NCBI GenBank assembly: GCA_905221605.1
Contig: CAJNDS010001802.1
Coordinates: forward strand, 552,922 to 616,921
Length of the DNA: 64,000 nt
Source of the DNA: Symbiodinium natans
Lineage: Eukaryota > Sar > Dinophyceae > Suessiales > Symbiodiniaceae
Direction of reading: 5' to 3'
In this document: positions 31,598 to 42,592 of the stretch, in pieces
Layout: each line of letters begins with the position of its first letter
Position numbering within the stretch: position 1 is the stretch's first letter
The notes under the pieces: generated by a model
The model's database searches: none
Seen by the model: only the letters and a program-made list of their open reading frames with translations
What the model was told of the DNA's origin: nothing
Translations under genes and position numbers: made by a program

Positions 31598-32221
31598 ATG
31601 TTTATGGTAGCAGATGCGCGTGCAGCCGCCACGTCGTGGCCGCAGGCAGCAGCGGCAGCGGAGCTGCCATGTGCTGCCATGAACTTTCCAGGAGCAGGGG
31701 TCTCGGTGGAAGTCAGTGCTTTGCCTGGAGGCATCCTACCTCCTCCTGGCCTGTCGCTGAATGAATCCGGTTTCGCATCCGCTTTCGATCCAGTGCCAGG
31801 GAGCACCAGCGACGAATCGGTGGAGTGTCACTTCTGCCGATGCCACCACACGGGCCGTGTGAAGCCAGACAAAAAGCAGCGTGCCGCCATGCAGTCGATA
31901 TCTGAGAAAGAAGTTCTCGAACTGCTTTTGACTCAACTTTCGATGCGTGCACTTTCTGGCAAATGTTTCGATGCCCTTTTCCCTTTCCTGCAGAAGATCC
32001 ACCGTCGTCTGGCAGAGTCTTCACCAGAGTCAAGCTTGTCCGGTGCCTTGCAGCGCAACTTGCAGAAGTCGGTGTCGAGGATGAGCTGCCAGCAGATGAT
32101 CCGCTTCGTGGAGTGCAGCCCGAGCTCAGACCCCCACCTTATGCGGCAGTTGAAGGAGCAGCTGAAGGGTAGCCAGAGAACCTCACCTCGTAACTTCACG
32201 GCCTCCTCCGTCTGGTTGTAA
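31598..32221 (+). CDS. 207-codon ORF, hypothetical protein
   Basis: ATG at 31598 and TAA at 32219. The N-terminus is Ala/Pro rich; the middle has ECHFCRCHHTGRVKPDKKQR, a small Cys/His cluster (C-x2-C-x-C-H-H) that might bind metal; the rest is helical (ISEKEVLELLLTQLSMRALS and SVSRMSCQQMIRFVEC). One of the longest ATG-started + frames in the window. Internal pyrimidine-AG signals (for example cctttcctgcag at about 31994) mean it may be spliced. No family recognised. Confidence 0.4.
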   Translation: MFMVADARAAATSWPQAAAAAELPCAAMNFPGAGVSVEVSALPGGILPPPGLSLNESGFASAFDPVPGSTSDESVECHFCRCHHTGRVKPDKKQRAAMQSISEKEVLELLLTQLSMRALSGKCFDALFPFLQKIHRRLAESSPESSLSGALQRNLQKSVSRMSCQQMIRFVECSPSSDPHLMRQLKEQLKGSQRTSPRNFTASSVWL

Positions 32222-32582
32222 TAGGCCTCCGTGAGCCTGAGGACCACCTGTAGAGACTGTATAGAGATAAGTTGAGACATGATACGAAGAGTTACAAAGC
32301 TGTTGAGCAGACGGAGAGCACGTGAGCACGCCCAAGGTGTCGAGCATGGAAGGCAAACGGGGGCTAAGCCCTCCGGCCCTTAGACTTGTCGCAGGATCCT
32401 TGAAGGGAGCCCTCCGAGGCTGGCCAACGGCCAGGGCTGGCAGGTTTGCACATGTTTGCACAAATTTTGCTGCGTTGCAGCTGTGTATTTTGTTGCCGCC
32501 AAGCGAGCTACATGAAGAACATGGGTATAGAGCCGTGACTACTGCAGACTAGGTTTAAGGGTGGGTTTCAACATGTTTCAAG

Positions 32583-32759
32583 AATGAGTTCGAGGCGTCT
32601 AGCACTGACAGGCAGTTTCAGACTCTGAGCCAGTCGCAGCATCGGGCTGCAGAGTGGCTCCGAGTTGAAGCGGCGCTCGACGCATTACTTTGTCGACGCC
32701 CGCAACGGTCCATGACCGTCAAGTATTCTAATAGTGAACGTCCCTTCAGACAATTCTGA
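32583..32759 (+). CDS. candidate last exon, unknown product
   Basis: From a catgtttcaag acceptor, 58 codons to TGA: EFEASSTDRQFQTLSQSQHR, then AAEWLRVEAALDALLCRRPQ, ending NSERPFRQF. It may belong with the ORF at 31598. Confidence 0.35.
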   Translation, partial: NEFEASSTDRQFQTLSQSQHRAAEWLRVEAALDALLCRRPQRSMTVKYSNSERPFRQF

Positions 32760-32900
32760 CAGTCATTCTAATGCTGCCTCTTGTGCACAAAAGAAGTTCG
32801 TCCCTGCAGAGTGACACGGAAGATCGTCAGCCAGGCGGGTGGCAGGAAGCAAATCTCAGTTCAGGGAAAGATTCTAGCGTTTAGGGCAATCTGGCTTAAG

Positions 32901-32964
32901 GTGAGCCCAACCCCGAAATTCACATTTGCCACATTTGCACAAGAGAGCGACAAGAGTAACCTAT
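32901..32964. repeat. dispersed 64-bp repeat, copy 2
   Basis: Copy of 31257-31320 with a handful of substitutions, preceded by ggcttaag. Confidence 0.8.
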
Positions 32965-35080
32965 AAAATGCTACTTTTCAAACCCTAGGCAGAGCGTGCC
33001 ACAGAAGCAGGAAGTAAGGCCTTGGATCCTTGCCACGTGGACGGACGCTCCCTCACACATGAACGACACCACTTTACTGTTACCTGCATCCTTCCATGAT
33101 TTCGGGTTTAGGCTTTAGGGGCTCAGGGCGACCCTGAACACCTTGAAACAAGCAGCTGCCTCAATTGTTGCAGACATGAACCCATGTTTGTGTATGGCGA
33201 AGGTAAACCCTATAAAGCTTAAAGCCAAGGGTTATCGTGAGGGGTGGGGCTCACGGAGTGCAGAGTTGCGGAGTTAGGGGTTTTGAGTCGCCCGATGCCA
33301 CGACTACACATACACAGACCCAGCCTTTTTGGCACTTGCCCTTCCAGCTAGAGTACCCGAAAGCCACACTGGATCCTAGGAGGACGAAGAAGAGCCCAGC
33401 ACGGCGCGTGCAGAACTTGCTCGGTCGAAAGAAGTCACTGGGTGATGGATGGTTTTGGATTCATAAGAAAGGTGAGGCCTGGAATCGTAGGTTGGAGTGC
33501 CTCATTGGGAAGTTCCGTTTGTCTCCCAGCAGCATATACTGTTGGGTGTCAGTCTCTCCTCAAGAAAGGGCCCCCGATCAAAAAAATACTGGCCTGGCAA
33601 AGCCGGAAAATCACGGAATGCTCCGGAAAACCCTGAATCTGAAGCCGTGTTGCTGCGTCTTTGAACGGGCAAGTTCATATTGCTTTTGATATGGCTTGAG
33701 CTGACTTCGTCTGTACTGCGCACAAAATCTTAGATGATGCCGGCCATGCAGGTGGCATGCTCATGTGCAATACTCGCCCACTCAGAGCAACCAGGCAGTT
33801 CTTCGAAGCTCAAAACGAGATCCTCCAGAATTACGAAGTTCCGATTGGCTCCTATTTGTGCGAGGCGGCGACGTCATGCATAGGTCACGCCTGACAGCAT
33901 TGGATGCCAATTGCGCGTTTGGAACTGTGAACATGTTGCCGTGGATGCTCGATTTGAACTTAGACTTGACTTTTCCTTGCCCAGCCCTCGTGTGCTAGCA
34001 TGCTTGGGTGGGATATGCAGGCTAGCATTTGGGCAGACAAGTGGACGAACCAGGGCGACTTCATCTCAACTTCGCACAGTTGCTTGGATGGATGGTCAAC
34101 GTGGCAAGGGCAGCTCTGTTTTTGTTGCACCCGGCTGAGATTGCCAATTTGAGGTAAGCTTGTCACCGTCCGCAGCGATTCCTTTGCGGAGGCCACGCGC
34201 AACTATCATAAGCACACAGGTGCTATTTCGTGAGCATAAGTTGGCCCATGCAACGACATGCCTCACAGTCGAGTTTTAGTTTGCTTTGACCGGGCTATCC
34301 CTCCATGACGAAGAGAACCTGTTTCATAAAGCCCTTATGTTCAGGGAAATGATTCAGGGCGCTGTCTGCATCAAAAGTACGACCCTGCCGCCAGGCTGTG
34401 TCCAAGCACGAGGCTCTCTGCTGCGTAGCATTTGGGTCTGTGGCCGTTTGCAGCTATTTTGAGCGCAAGCTTTCATCCTTGATATGTGCCTATTCCAACC
34501 TAAGTTCAGAGGGGCAAGGGCCCTGAACAACTGTTGAATTTGAAGGCTCAAGTTGCGAGTCCTGTGCTGCGCACACCACAGCAGCCCAACGCCAAAACTC
34601 GCGCACCTGAGAGCCCTGTGCGCCCTTTAAGAAAACGGACGCGAGCATGAAGTTTCGTTGCTGGGGTCTGGAGCAGATGCAGTCCACACCTGAAGGATTC
34701 GAAGCGCCTCATGAGCCACTACGCGCGCAGCTGGTCAGACATTAGTCAGTATGTTCCACAACACTCTGCGTAGGCGTTTACTCCATGTTCCTTTTGAAGT
34801 CATTTGGTCGTTGATTTTTGCCTAACTCTTGTTTGTCTCCCTCACTCATCTTTTCCCCTCCCTTTCTCACTCTCACTCTAACTCTCGAAGCGCGCGCTTT
34901 GGTTGTATTACTATTCGCTTCCTTTTGTGTCATTACTTGGCGGTCTCCTCTCCCTCTCCCTCACACTCGCTCTCTCTCACTATGTAAATCTGGGACAAGT
35001 TCTGGGATCCTCCACTCAAGTCCTAAGATGCCCTCCCCGGTATGCCTTGTTCACAGCTTAAAATTGGCTTGAGGGTCCCG
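32965..35080. other. several open frames, none certain
   Basis: Open + strand candidates: 33280-33689 (GDGWFWIHKKGEAWNRRLEC), 33734-33894 (RQFFEAQNEILQNYEVPIGS), 34026-34153 (LHLNFAQLLGWMVNVARAAL, ending at a textbook GTAAGC donor) and 34510-34650 (ENDING LRKRTRA at TGA). Each is also open in at least one other register. Pyrimidine-rich tctc and ctctcac tracts lie at 34830-34985. Confidence 0.3.
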
Positions 35081-35082
35081 AG

Positions 35083-35246
35083 CTTCCTTGGGTACACTGG
35101 ACCTAGGCCAATACATGGAGGCGCTGAGGCAGAATTTCGAAACTGGCGAGGCGGGCTCCCGAAATTGCGGGCGTGCGCCCGAAAGCCTGGAGAGGGTTCA
35201 GGGAGGTGCAAGCAAGACTTCGCTGGGGTCACGGACTCAGAGCTAA
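35083..35246 (+). CDS. candidate exon upstream of gene L
   Basis: From a ggtcccgag acceptor: LGTLDLGQYMEALRQNFETG, then ESLERVQGGASKTSLGSRTQ. It reaches TAA at 35244, or leaves earlier through a GC donor (a|gctaaaccc). Confidence 0.35.
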
Positions 35247-35429
35247 ACCCTGAACTGCACAGTACGCCCTCAACCCTAATAAAGGTCAAGATGCCAGGCA
35301 GCGGACTCCAAAACTCCCTTAAAACCTCTCCAACCTTGGGGGGTGGAAGCCTTTAGATTTAGATCGACATGACTCGCTAGTCTGTAGAACCCCTGAACTG
35401 ATGCACTTTGGACTCCCACACCGCCGCAG

Positions 35430-35561
35430 TCCAATGGGGACATCTTCCAAGTAGACTTGCACACCGTGCTGGGCGTCGCACATCCCGTTGGGGGCCCTAG
35501 ACAGCTTGGGGGTCGCTCAGGCGTTCGCGCTCGCTCTCTCTTTCTCTATCTCGCTCTCTTG

Positions 35562-35594
<33 letters not shown>

Positions 35595-38171
35595 GCTCTC
35601 TCGCCCTCTGTCTCTCACTCTCTCTCTCTTTCTCACTCGCTCGCTCGCCCGCTCTCTCTCTCTCTCTCCTTCGCTCTCTCTCGTTCACTTTCTTACTCAC
35701 TCTCGCAATCACACCCCCACTCTCACGCTCACAGCGTCTGCATGAGTTATTCCAGATCTATTGTCAGTTAAAATGTATAGACGCATGTACATATATGTAT
35801 GTACGTAATATATGCACATATTTATATTCTATATGTAGACGTAGGCTCACTGTGCGTCAAGGAGCTGCTCAGAAACGAGTCGAGAGACAGCCTCCAACGC
35901 CTCAGCTGGCCTCGCACAAGATCCTTGGCTTCAAGACTTTAAGGTAAGACTGCCTTCAATTGCTCAGTACACTTCTCAACTTGGAACATGGTCTAGAAAG
36001 GTTTTTGTTTGGGGGTGGAGGTTTGAGGATGTTAGGCTTGAGGGGAATTGTTTTTTTGGCCAAGTTTGTAATGAGTCTCACATGTTGGGGGGTGGGGGGG
36101 GGGTAAGGAACCTCAAGGGTATCAAGGCTTCTATATCCATCAAGCTCGTAGCTTTACATCAGTTCAAGAGTAAAATAAACTCTTTCCCCATCCCTCTTCC
36201 AGCCCCACACCCTTCTCGAAGTCTTAGAACTACTTGGATTCCTGCGTAGCTCGGTACGAAGTTGGCTTGAGGGCTTCGTTCAGCAGTGTTGTCTCAGTGT
36301 CACCTCAAACCCCAAACCCTACCCCGAATCCCTAAAACCCTACACTCTGAACCGGAGGGCTGTTTGGAGCTTGGGCTTTCATTGCTCTGGGCCCTTCCCC
36401 CGCGCGGACTGCGCAGGCTTGGCAAGCGTGCTGAGGCCTGAAATCGTGCTTGCGCGTCAGGGTGAGGCATCTTTTCCCCATAAGCCTTCAACCCCTGAAC
36501 CCTGAATCCGAAGTAATGAGCCAGAATCCTTATCCTGAACCTTTACACAGGGCTTAAGCCCTGAATGGGCAGGGCCTCTCCCTCGGGTTTGAGCTTCAAT
36601 CTTCCAACTTAATTCAAGGGGTTCCTACATCAAGAGGGACTACAGTATCTTAAGGGTATATAAGACGGTCCTCTACTTTGGGAGAGATGCCCATATGAAG
36701 GGTTCGGGAACCCGCAGCACGAATTTAGGGTGCAATTCGGTGGCTCCGAAATCGAGATCCCAATGTCTGAAACAGGCCCGAGAGTAGGGATCGTCAAAGC
36801 TAGGCAGACCCGAAAGCCCTAAACCAACACAAGTCTTGCGCTTGTCTGCCCAAGGGTTCTGGACCCTCAATAGGGCTTTTTTCGATGTTAAGATAGGATT
36901 ACATCAGGTGCAGTGCTCATCCGAACACTTTGAAGTCCTTAAGACACCCTAAAGCCTATGACCTGTGAACCTTAAACGCAAAGCTCGGAAACATGAACAA
37001 ATTAAGCCCCTAGGCAGACCCGAAAGCCCTGAACCCTAAAACCCTAAACCCCAAACCCCAAACCCCAAACCCTAAACCCTAAACCCTGAATCCTTGGGCA
37101 AACCCTAAACCCGAAAGCCCTGACCCTTTTCGAAGCAGGGGCACCCCGTTCCTCCGTGGTGGCACGTCGAGCAGCTCACAGCCCCTCGGCTCTTCCGCTG
37201 GGACCACATTGGGGTTTCCGAATAGGCGGTTTAGGGTTTAGGGTTTAGGGTGACCCATTATGGGGGTCGTCTTAAGGGGTTCCATGCTATTTGTACCCCC
37301 ATTTTGGGAAGCACCCGCATGTCTACTGCCGGGTTGCAGTGAAGGTTGGTTACAGTCGCCGAAGCTTCATCCTAAGCCCGAAACATTATAAACATCAAAA
37401 GCTCCTCAAAGCTTGTATTGAGGCTTGAGTGCATGCTCGGCGCTTCAGCTGTTTGCTGGTTGAGGGGACACCCCAAGCCACCCTAAATTCTAAACCATGC
37501 TAAACCCTCTTGGACCCCGATTCTTGCAAAAGGCACCCTACACTCCCTGAAACCTCGAGCAACTACAGCCTCAGCAGCAAGCCTCAGTCAAGTCACTGAG
37601 GTGGCCAACAATGTCCTTTATGGGTTTAGGGCTTAGGGGCTAGTGGTTATAATGGGGCTTAGGGTTTAGAATGGGGCTTAGGGTTTGGGGCTTGGGGTTG
37701 TTAGCTGCTGGCAAGGCTCTCCTCCAACAATACCGGCACAGAAAGCCGCCGCAGCGACCTGGCAGGGAATTGATCAGGGCCAGAGCTCGGGGTTCAGGAC
37801 CTTCAGTTGGGCTGTTGCCCCCTGTACTAGCAGTCCATAATGGGGATGATCGTACCCCTCTGTTAGAATTCCTATTAAGGACTGTTAAGCATAAGGGGAA
37901 CATCCCAGACCTTCAGGGATAAGAGGGGTTTGGGATGGCCTTGGGGCTTTGTGGGGTCTTCATGGCTTTAACAGGGTCTTTCGATGTTGTTCGCAGCTCT
38001 CTCAAGCTGCTGTGCCATGCAAAGAAAGCCCCGGCAATGTTTAGCTGATTGTCGCTGGCGGTCCCTACACCCGGCCCGAAGCTCAGGTGGCACTCCACAG
38101 GGGGAGAGACCCACCGCTGGGGGGCTTCCCTTCCAGGCACGGGATGGCTTTGGACGCTGGGTGTGGGTCAG
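35430..38171 (+). CDS. multi-exon gene L, possible SAM-dependent methyltransferase
   Basis: Exons 35430-35511 (SNGDIFQVDLHTVLGVAHPV), 35862-35943 (QLASHKILGFKTL, GTAAGA donor), 36370-36461 (ADCAGLASVLRPEIVLARQ), about 36729-36790, 37139-37213 (HPVPPWWHVEQLTAPRLFRW), 37312-37344 (HPHVYCRVAVK), 37716-37813 (LLQQYRHRKPPQRPGRELI), 37909-37927, 37997-38038 (LSQAAVPCKESPGN) and 38087-38171 (HGMALDAGCGSG). Phases agree at most joins (35511/35862, 35943/36370, 37213/37312, 37813/37909, 37927/37997, 38038/38087). LDAGCGSG matches methyltransferase motif I (acidic residue, then GxGxG), but no other methyltransferase motif is identified, so the function is tentative. The intron at 37214-37311 is an F5 element and 37814-37908 an F2 element. 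The link from 37344 to 37716 is unresolved. Confidence 0.4.
35522..35712. repeat. (TC)n microsatellite inside a gene L intron
   Basis: ctctctctcgctc repeats of about 190 bases in intron 35512-35861. The Ser/Leu-rich + and Arg/Glu-rich minus frames here are artefacts. Confidence 0.95.
37214..37311. mobile_element. family F5 element equal to a predicted intron, with telomere repeats inside
   Basis: Starts GTTTCCGAATAGG at the donor, carries GTTTAGGG units, then an F5-like interior (cttaaggggttccatgctatttg) and ends ccattttgggaag at the acceptor. Flanking exons DHIG and HPHVYCRVAVK are both phase 0. Confidence 0.5.
37814..37908. mobile_element. introner-like element, family F2 copy 1
   Basis: Starts GTTGCCCCCTGTACTAGCAG, inverted at the right as ggactgttaagcataagggg, and ends aacatcccag. 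Other copies are at 44137-44233 and 50875-50977, again at predicted splice sites. Confidence 0.6.
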
Positions 38172-38330
38172 GTGTAATCTCCGGGCTATAAGGCCAGCCT
38201 AGTAGGCCGCGCTCGAACGAATGTCATGTAGAAGTGGGGGGTGGGGTCGGTTGGCAAGGGCTCTTACGAAGGAGCGCTGGTGGCAGCTGTACGCGAACTG
38301 CTTGACACCCCATTCACTGTATAGACGCAG

Positions 38331-38912
38331 TTGCACGTCGCCCACCCCATCGAGACTGCTAACAGCGAGGCTTGTGCCCAGCGTCGCTGCCAGGAGTCGT
38401 TCTGGAAGCTCAATACCATCCCGTCCATGCATGACAAGGACTCCAGGGCTCATCAAAGTTCTGCCAGCTTGAATTGCTTCTCCATTCCAGGTAGCTTCAT
38501 ACGAACGGATACATCTCACATGGGCTGCATTTTGCTTCGTGGAGGAAACGGAAGAGGCCTTTGTCGAGCCCTCAGCGCACATGGGCTTGCCAGCCCTCAA
38601 CGTTTCGAACGCCTTCTAGCTTTGAGCCCGATAACATTTGTGGTCCTTAGCCCACAGAGTCACCCGAGGGCGTGGTCCCTGTTGATGGCGACGAATGCAA
38701 GCTGTCCCTTTAGAGCTCCGCCGTGGGCGCCTCAGTCCGAGCTTTTCGAAAGCGAGGCGATTCGGCAATCGTGCCCTTGCGGGGGTTGGGGGGCCTTGTT
38801 GACAGGGAATCTAGAGGTGACCTGCATGGCAATGCTTGGTAAGCATGTAAGCCACTTTCAAAAGGGCACTGCGCGATTGAATAGAAGTGAAGGCAAATCG
38901 ACCCATTTTTAG
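38331..38912 (+). CDS. 193-codon open frame, possible last exon, hypothetical
   Basis: The frame opens exactly after a CAG (atagacgcag) and runs to TAG at 38910. It contains ETANSEACAQRRCQESFWKL and GLASPQRFERLLALSPITFV. It is in the wrong phase for the exon ending at 38171. A 133-codon minus frame (38199-38600) overlaps it, so strand is uncertain. No domain recognised. Confidence 0.3.
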   Translation: MHVAHPIETANSEACAQRRCQESFWKLNTIPSMHDKDSRAHQSSASLNCFSIPGSFIRTDTSHMGCILLRGGNGRGLCRALSAHGLASPQRFERLLALSPITFVVLSPQSHPRAWSLLMATNASCPFRAPPWAPQSELFESEAIRQSCPCGGWGALLTGNLEVTCMAMLGKHVSHFQKGTARLNRSEGKSTHF

Positions 38913-38923
38913 GCTACCCAGGT

Positions 38924-38925
<2 letters not shown>

Positions 38926-38961
<36 letters not shown>
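38926..38961. repeat. (CA)n microsatellite
   Basis: About 18 CA units. Confidence 0.95.
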
Positions 38962-40080
38962 GCACTACATGACCCTGAAGTCGGAACTCATACGGATGCA
39001 CGGATGCACACCGAAGGCAACCAGGTCAGCAACGGCCTTTGTCTGGTCCACAGGAAGACCACGCTGGATTAGTGCTCAGGTCTGACTAGTACCGCTTCCG
39101 CCCAGACTCGTCACATCTGGAATAGAATGGTGGACCTGTTGATATGTCGCTCTTCGAACCGAAGAAAACATACCAAAGTATCTCCCGCACCAAGGTCGCA
39201 GGCTGGTGATGGTTGCGGACTCGCCGACAGTAAGTGTGCAGAGCGTTGAACTACGGTCGTCCTGCGGCCGCCGGCAAACGGCTTTGGATGCGTTTGGTTC
39301 CAGGGCAGAAGCACGCTGAGCAGCAAAAAGCTTGCCTCAGAGTCTTCAGGCCAGGTTTCTGCAGGGCAAATGTAACCTGTACTGTAATCAGACTGGGCTT
39401 TCACAAAAAGAAGGCTGGTTTTACTGGCTCGCGTATATCGCCAAGCGATGGCGCCACCTCAGCAAGGCCAAGCCGTGCGTTGAGGGTCCGACACATCAAA
39501 CCACCCTGCGGTGCCTTTAAAAGTGGGTAACCTTTAACCTTTTTGGGGTAGGATAATCCCCTTATAATCCCAAAGGTTAACCTTTAATTCCCCCAGGTTA
39601 CTGGACAACTAGTAAGGTTAAGATTCAGCTCTTCGTTGTTTTCATGTTTTTCATAGGCTTCTGCGGGGAGGCTCTTGGAATCTTGGGTCTTAGGGGAGTC
39701 TCACATCGCTACATGAAGCGGGCCACCAGGGGTGTTTGATGCAACGGGTGGAACCAACGAAGCGCCAACACGCTGGCGCATGGAACGTACTTCATCAAAT
39801 GTTCCTTCCGCCTGTTGCTCCGGCATTTCTTGAAAAGACTTTTAAAAGCGTGAAGAAGCGCTGCGGCCGGAAAACAGCTTACAGCGCTTGAGAAATATCG
39901 GCATGCAGGCGAAGGCCTTGAGGAAGGTTCAGATATGCAGCTGCTTACGGAATAGTTGTTCAAGCCTGCTTCAGTGCAAAGGTGCTTCGTTTAGGGTTGA
40001 GGGTTTAGGGTTTAGGTTAGGGTTTAGGGCCTAGGGTTTAGGGTTTCGGGTTTAGGGTTTAGGGTTTAGGGTTTAGGGTC
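38962..40080. other. no gene firmly recognised
   Basis: A + frame at 39335-39520 (LSQKEGWFYWLAYIAKRWRH) ends in TAA, just left of the small inverted element at 39526-39602. Another at 39727-39888 is open in two registers. TTTAGGG units lie at 39992-40080. Confidence 0.35.
39526..39602. mobile_element. small inverted-repeat element, family F8
   Basis: GTAACCTTTAACCTTTTTGGGG at the left is mirrored by cccaaaggttaacctttaa and caggttac at the right. One copy. Confidence 0.6.
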
Positions 40081-40090
40081 ACAGTTGCAG

Positions 40091-40788
40091 GGAGGCAGAG
40101 ATCCCAGGAGTCGCCTTCCGATCTGCAGATCCAGCGAAGCGCAATACACTCACCCCTATCTGCGTAGCCGACTTACCAGGATGGGCCATTATAGGCCTTA
40201 CAATCCCCATAGTGAACCCTGTCAAGGGCCTTTTAAGGTATTCTAGGGTATCCCTAAACCCTAAACCCTAAACCCTAAACCCTAAACCATAATAGCCCAT
40301 CCTGGTATCAGCCTTAGAAGAGTGTGGCTCCGCACTCCGTCGACCTGCAGCTTGTGGGAGCCACCCCTTCGCTGTCGCCCCAGCATCCCACCCCATCCTT
40401 GCTTCACATGCCTTCCTTTAGGGTTTAGGGTTTAGGGTTTAGGGTTTAGGGTTTAGGGTTTAGGGTTTAGGGTTTAGGGTTTAGGGTTTAGGGTTTAGGG
40501 TTTAGGGTTTGGTGTTTAGGGTTTAGGGTTTAGGGTTCAAGGCTGTTCCACGTACATAAGGATCCGCTGAGGCTCGGAAGCACTAGAACGTTGCTGCAGA
40601 TGTGTGATCCTGCACTCTACATTGAGTGTGCAGTGCTGACCCTGCAGGGGCGCACCTCCTACCCTGACAGAACCAGAAGAGACTTCCGCCCAAAACGCAT
40701 TTTACTCCGGTGGAGCCCCTCTTGGCACTTGCAGACAAGCTTGCCTCTGATCCTCCGCCGAGTCCGCAAGGCGACACAGCCCATTTGA
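40091..40788 (+). CDS. multi-exon gene M, 3' part, unknown function
   Basis: Exon 40091-40163 (EAEIPGVAFRSADPAKRNTL), exon 40318-40422 (SVAPHSVDLQLVGATPSLSP) and a last exon 40542-40788 (LFHVHKDPLRLGSTRTLLQM ending VRKATQPI, TGA). The first join is phase 0 on both sides and its intron 40164-40317 contains an F1 inverted-repeat element. The second intron is a long pure TTTAGGG array; its phase does not fit simply, so that link is doubtful. No family recognised. Confidence 0.4.
40175..40307. mobile_element. MITE-like element, family F1 copy 2, carrying telomere repeats
   Basis: The 19-bp inverted repeat TACCAGGATGGGCCATTAT / ATAATAGCCCATCCTGGTA encloses tcaagggccttttaagg, as in copy 1 at 8987-9231, plus a (CCCTAAA)5 block at 40252-40286 that copy 1 lacks. 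Confidence 0.75.
40417..40538. repeat. interstitial telomere array, (TTTAGGG) about 17 copies
   Basis: The longest perfect run in the window, with one GTTTGGTG unit near the right end. Confidence 0.95.
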
Positions 40789-41099
40789 GCAATGCAGGGC
40801 ATGGGCGTGGTGAAGTGCCCAGCGGCATTCTGCTGCTTGGGATGCTCGTGATCCGTTCTTGGCGCATCCGCCAGTCCAGCAGGCACAGGCAACCACGAAA
40901 CCTCCACCGTTGCCACTGCTGGCCACTCTGGGCGTCGCGGTCTTTGAGGCATGTTCGCCATCGAAAAAGTCAACCATCCGCTCCCCACTCCGAGGCGTAA
41001 TATCTCGACATCGGGTACCTGCGCACAATGTGCTGGATGATCGGGTGACATTGGGGGTTCATTGCACATGCAACGGATTCTCGTGGGCGAGATCATGTG

Positions 41100-41152
<53 letters not shown>

Positions 41153-42590
41153 ACTTTGGCAAATGGGATCAGATGTGGCGAACCCACCGACAGGCCAAGT
41201 GCACAGCAGTGGTCGAGGACTTCTCTCAACATCTGAACACATGGCATTTGCGGCGAATTATCAAAACTGAATTCGGTTGGAGATACGAATACATGTATCC
41301 CAGAAGAAACAGAGGGTGACACCAGGAAGTCTTCATCGTCGACACAAGCCAGGAGAACAATTGGGCTACCCTTCCGGCTCATGTATGTGGGTTCTTGCCG
41401 CAGCTAGGAATATCATATCTGCTCCGAGGGCTCATACACGCGCAGTGCAAGTGCTCGCCCCCGCGAAGGTTGGCGAGCAGTTTACGTCGGACCTTGCGCA
41501 GCGGCTCCAGGATCTGTTCTAAAGTCATTTGCAAGAGCCTGGAACAGCAGTCCTAAACGACTTCCCCCCAAAAAGGTTTAAGCTGGCACCTCGAAATCAG
41601 CCAAACACCCTGGACTACCGAAACATTATATGTAGCAGGGCTGCTTGCTCATGCAACCGAGTTGCTGGTGTTGGTGTTCCGCATGCGAGCCGGCATCAGC
41701 ATTAGTGTTTGCGGTTCATGGAGATCTAGACAAGACGCTGGTCGCTCATGGGCTTGGGGCTGTTTAAGGTTTTTATGATTACGTAAGGGTTTATGCCATA
41801 ATCCTGCCTGGAATTTTCACACAGCCATTGCTGTGTGCAGGAAGAGGGACGTGACCATGCGAACTTGAAGGAGGACTGGCCAGTTGCTTTGCAAAGTGAA
41901 CGTCTCGGGGCCTTCGGTTTCCTCGGGATGAACTTGGCGTATCTTGGCGTACTGTTTCCAGCTCCTCAATGACTTTAGCAAAGACTGGTGAAGACGAGAC
42001 GGCCTGAAACTCTGACAATTGTGCAGGTATCTTCGGCAGGCAGGGAGCTTGCTCATGAGCTGCGGAGTTGTAATTTGAGATGGGGTTGGTCGATCGGCTG
42101 TGTTGGCAGCACACGCAATAGCAGGCACATGTACAGGATGTGCTTATCAGCGCATGTGCTGCAACGACTTGCGCCCGTGAGGTTCCGAGCTCACAATCAG
42201 ATTCCGCAAGTCCTTGGACAGCTACGCTGAGGACTGATCTGTGTTGTGTGCGTGTGGGTGTGTGTGGGGTGACCTGTCCTGTGTTCTTTCCTTCATTGGA
42301 GGGGGGGGGGGGGGGTTCTCTGTTGTGCAGACGGGTCCATACATCTCCACAGCGACATTACGACGTCATTACGAGGGAACCGAGCCAGGCAGCAAAGCAG
42401 ATTCTGAACCACTGGCAGGCCTTGTGGACATTCTTCCTTCACGTGCAGCTGGTGAATGCAGCCCAGCAGCACGAACTGACAGGGCAAGGTCTCCGTAAGA
42501 GAACAAAATTCAGGATGATGATAGTTGACAAGACGGGTCAGCTGTGAATTTTGTTTTTCAACCGCGGAGGGTCCGTGAAGGACAGCAGCT
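40789..42590. other. no gene firmly recognised; GT microsatellite and open frames
   Basis: (GT)n at 41097-41150. A + frame after it (41155-41319) reads KCTAVVEDFSQHLNTWHLRR; the stretch 41357-41522 is open in all three + registers (one ends FTSDLAQRLQDLF). 42341-42547 is open too (ILNHWQALWTFFLHVQLVNA), preceded by a poly-G run at 42300-42316. Any of these could be exons but I cannot choose frames. Minus frames of over 100 codons also occur. Confidence 0.35.
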
Positions 42591-42592
42591 AG

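Noticed and set aside
35497-35745. Ser/Leu-rich (+) and Arg/Glu-rich (-) open frames
   Set aside because: They are translations of a (TC)n microsatellite in an intron.
38199-38600. 133-codon minus ORF
   Set aside because: It overlaps a longer + frame that opens exactly at a CAG acceptor, and its apparent start is TTG. Strand remains uncertain, so it is not called separately.
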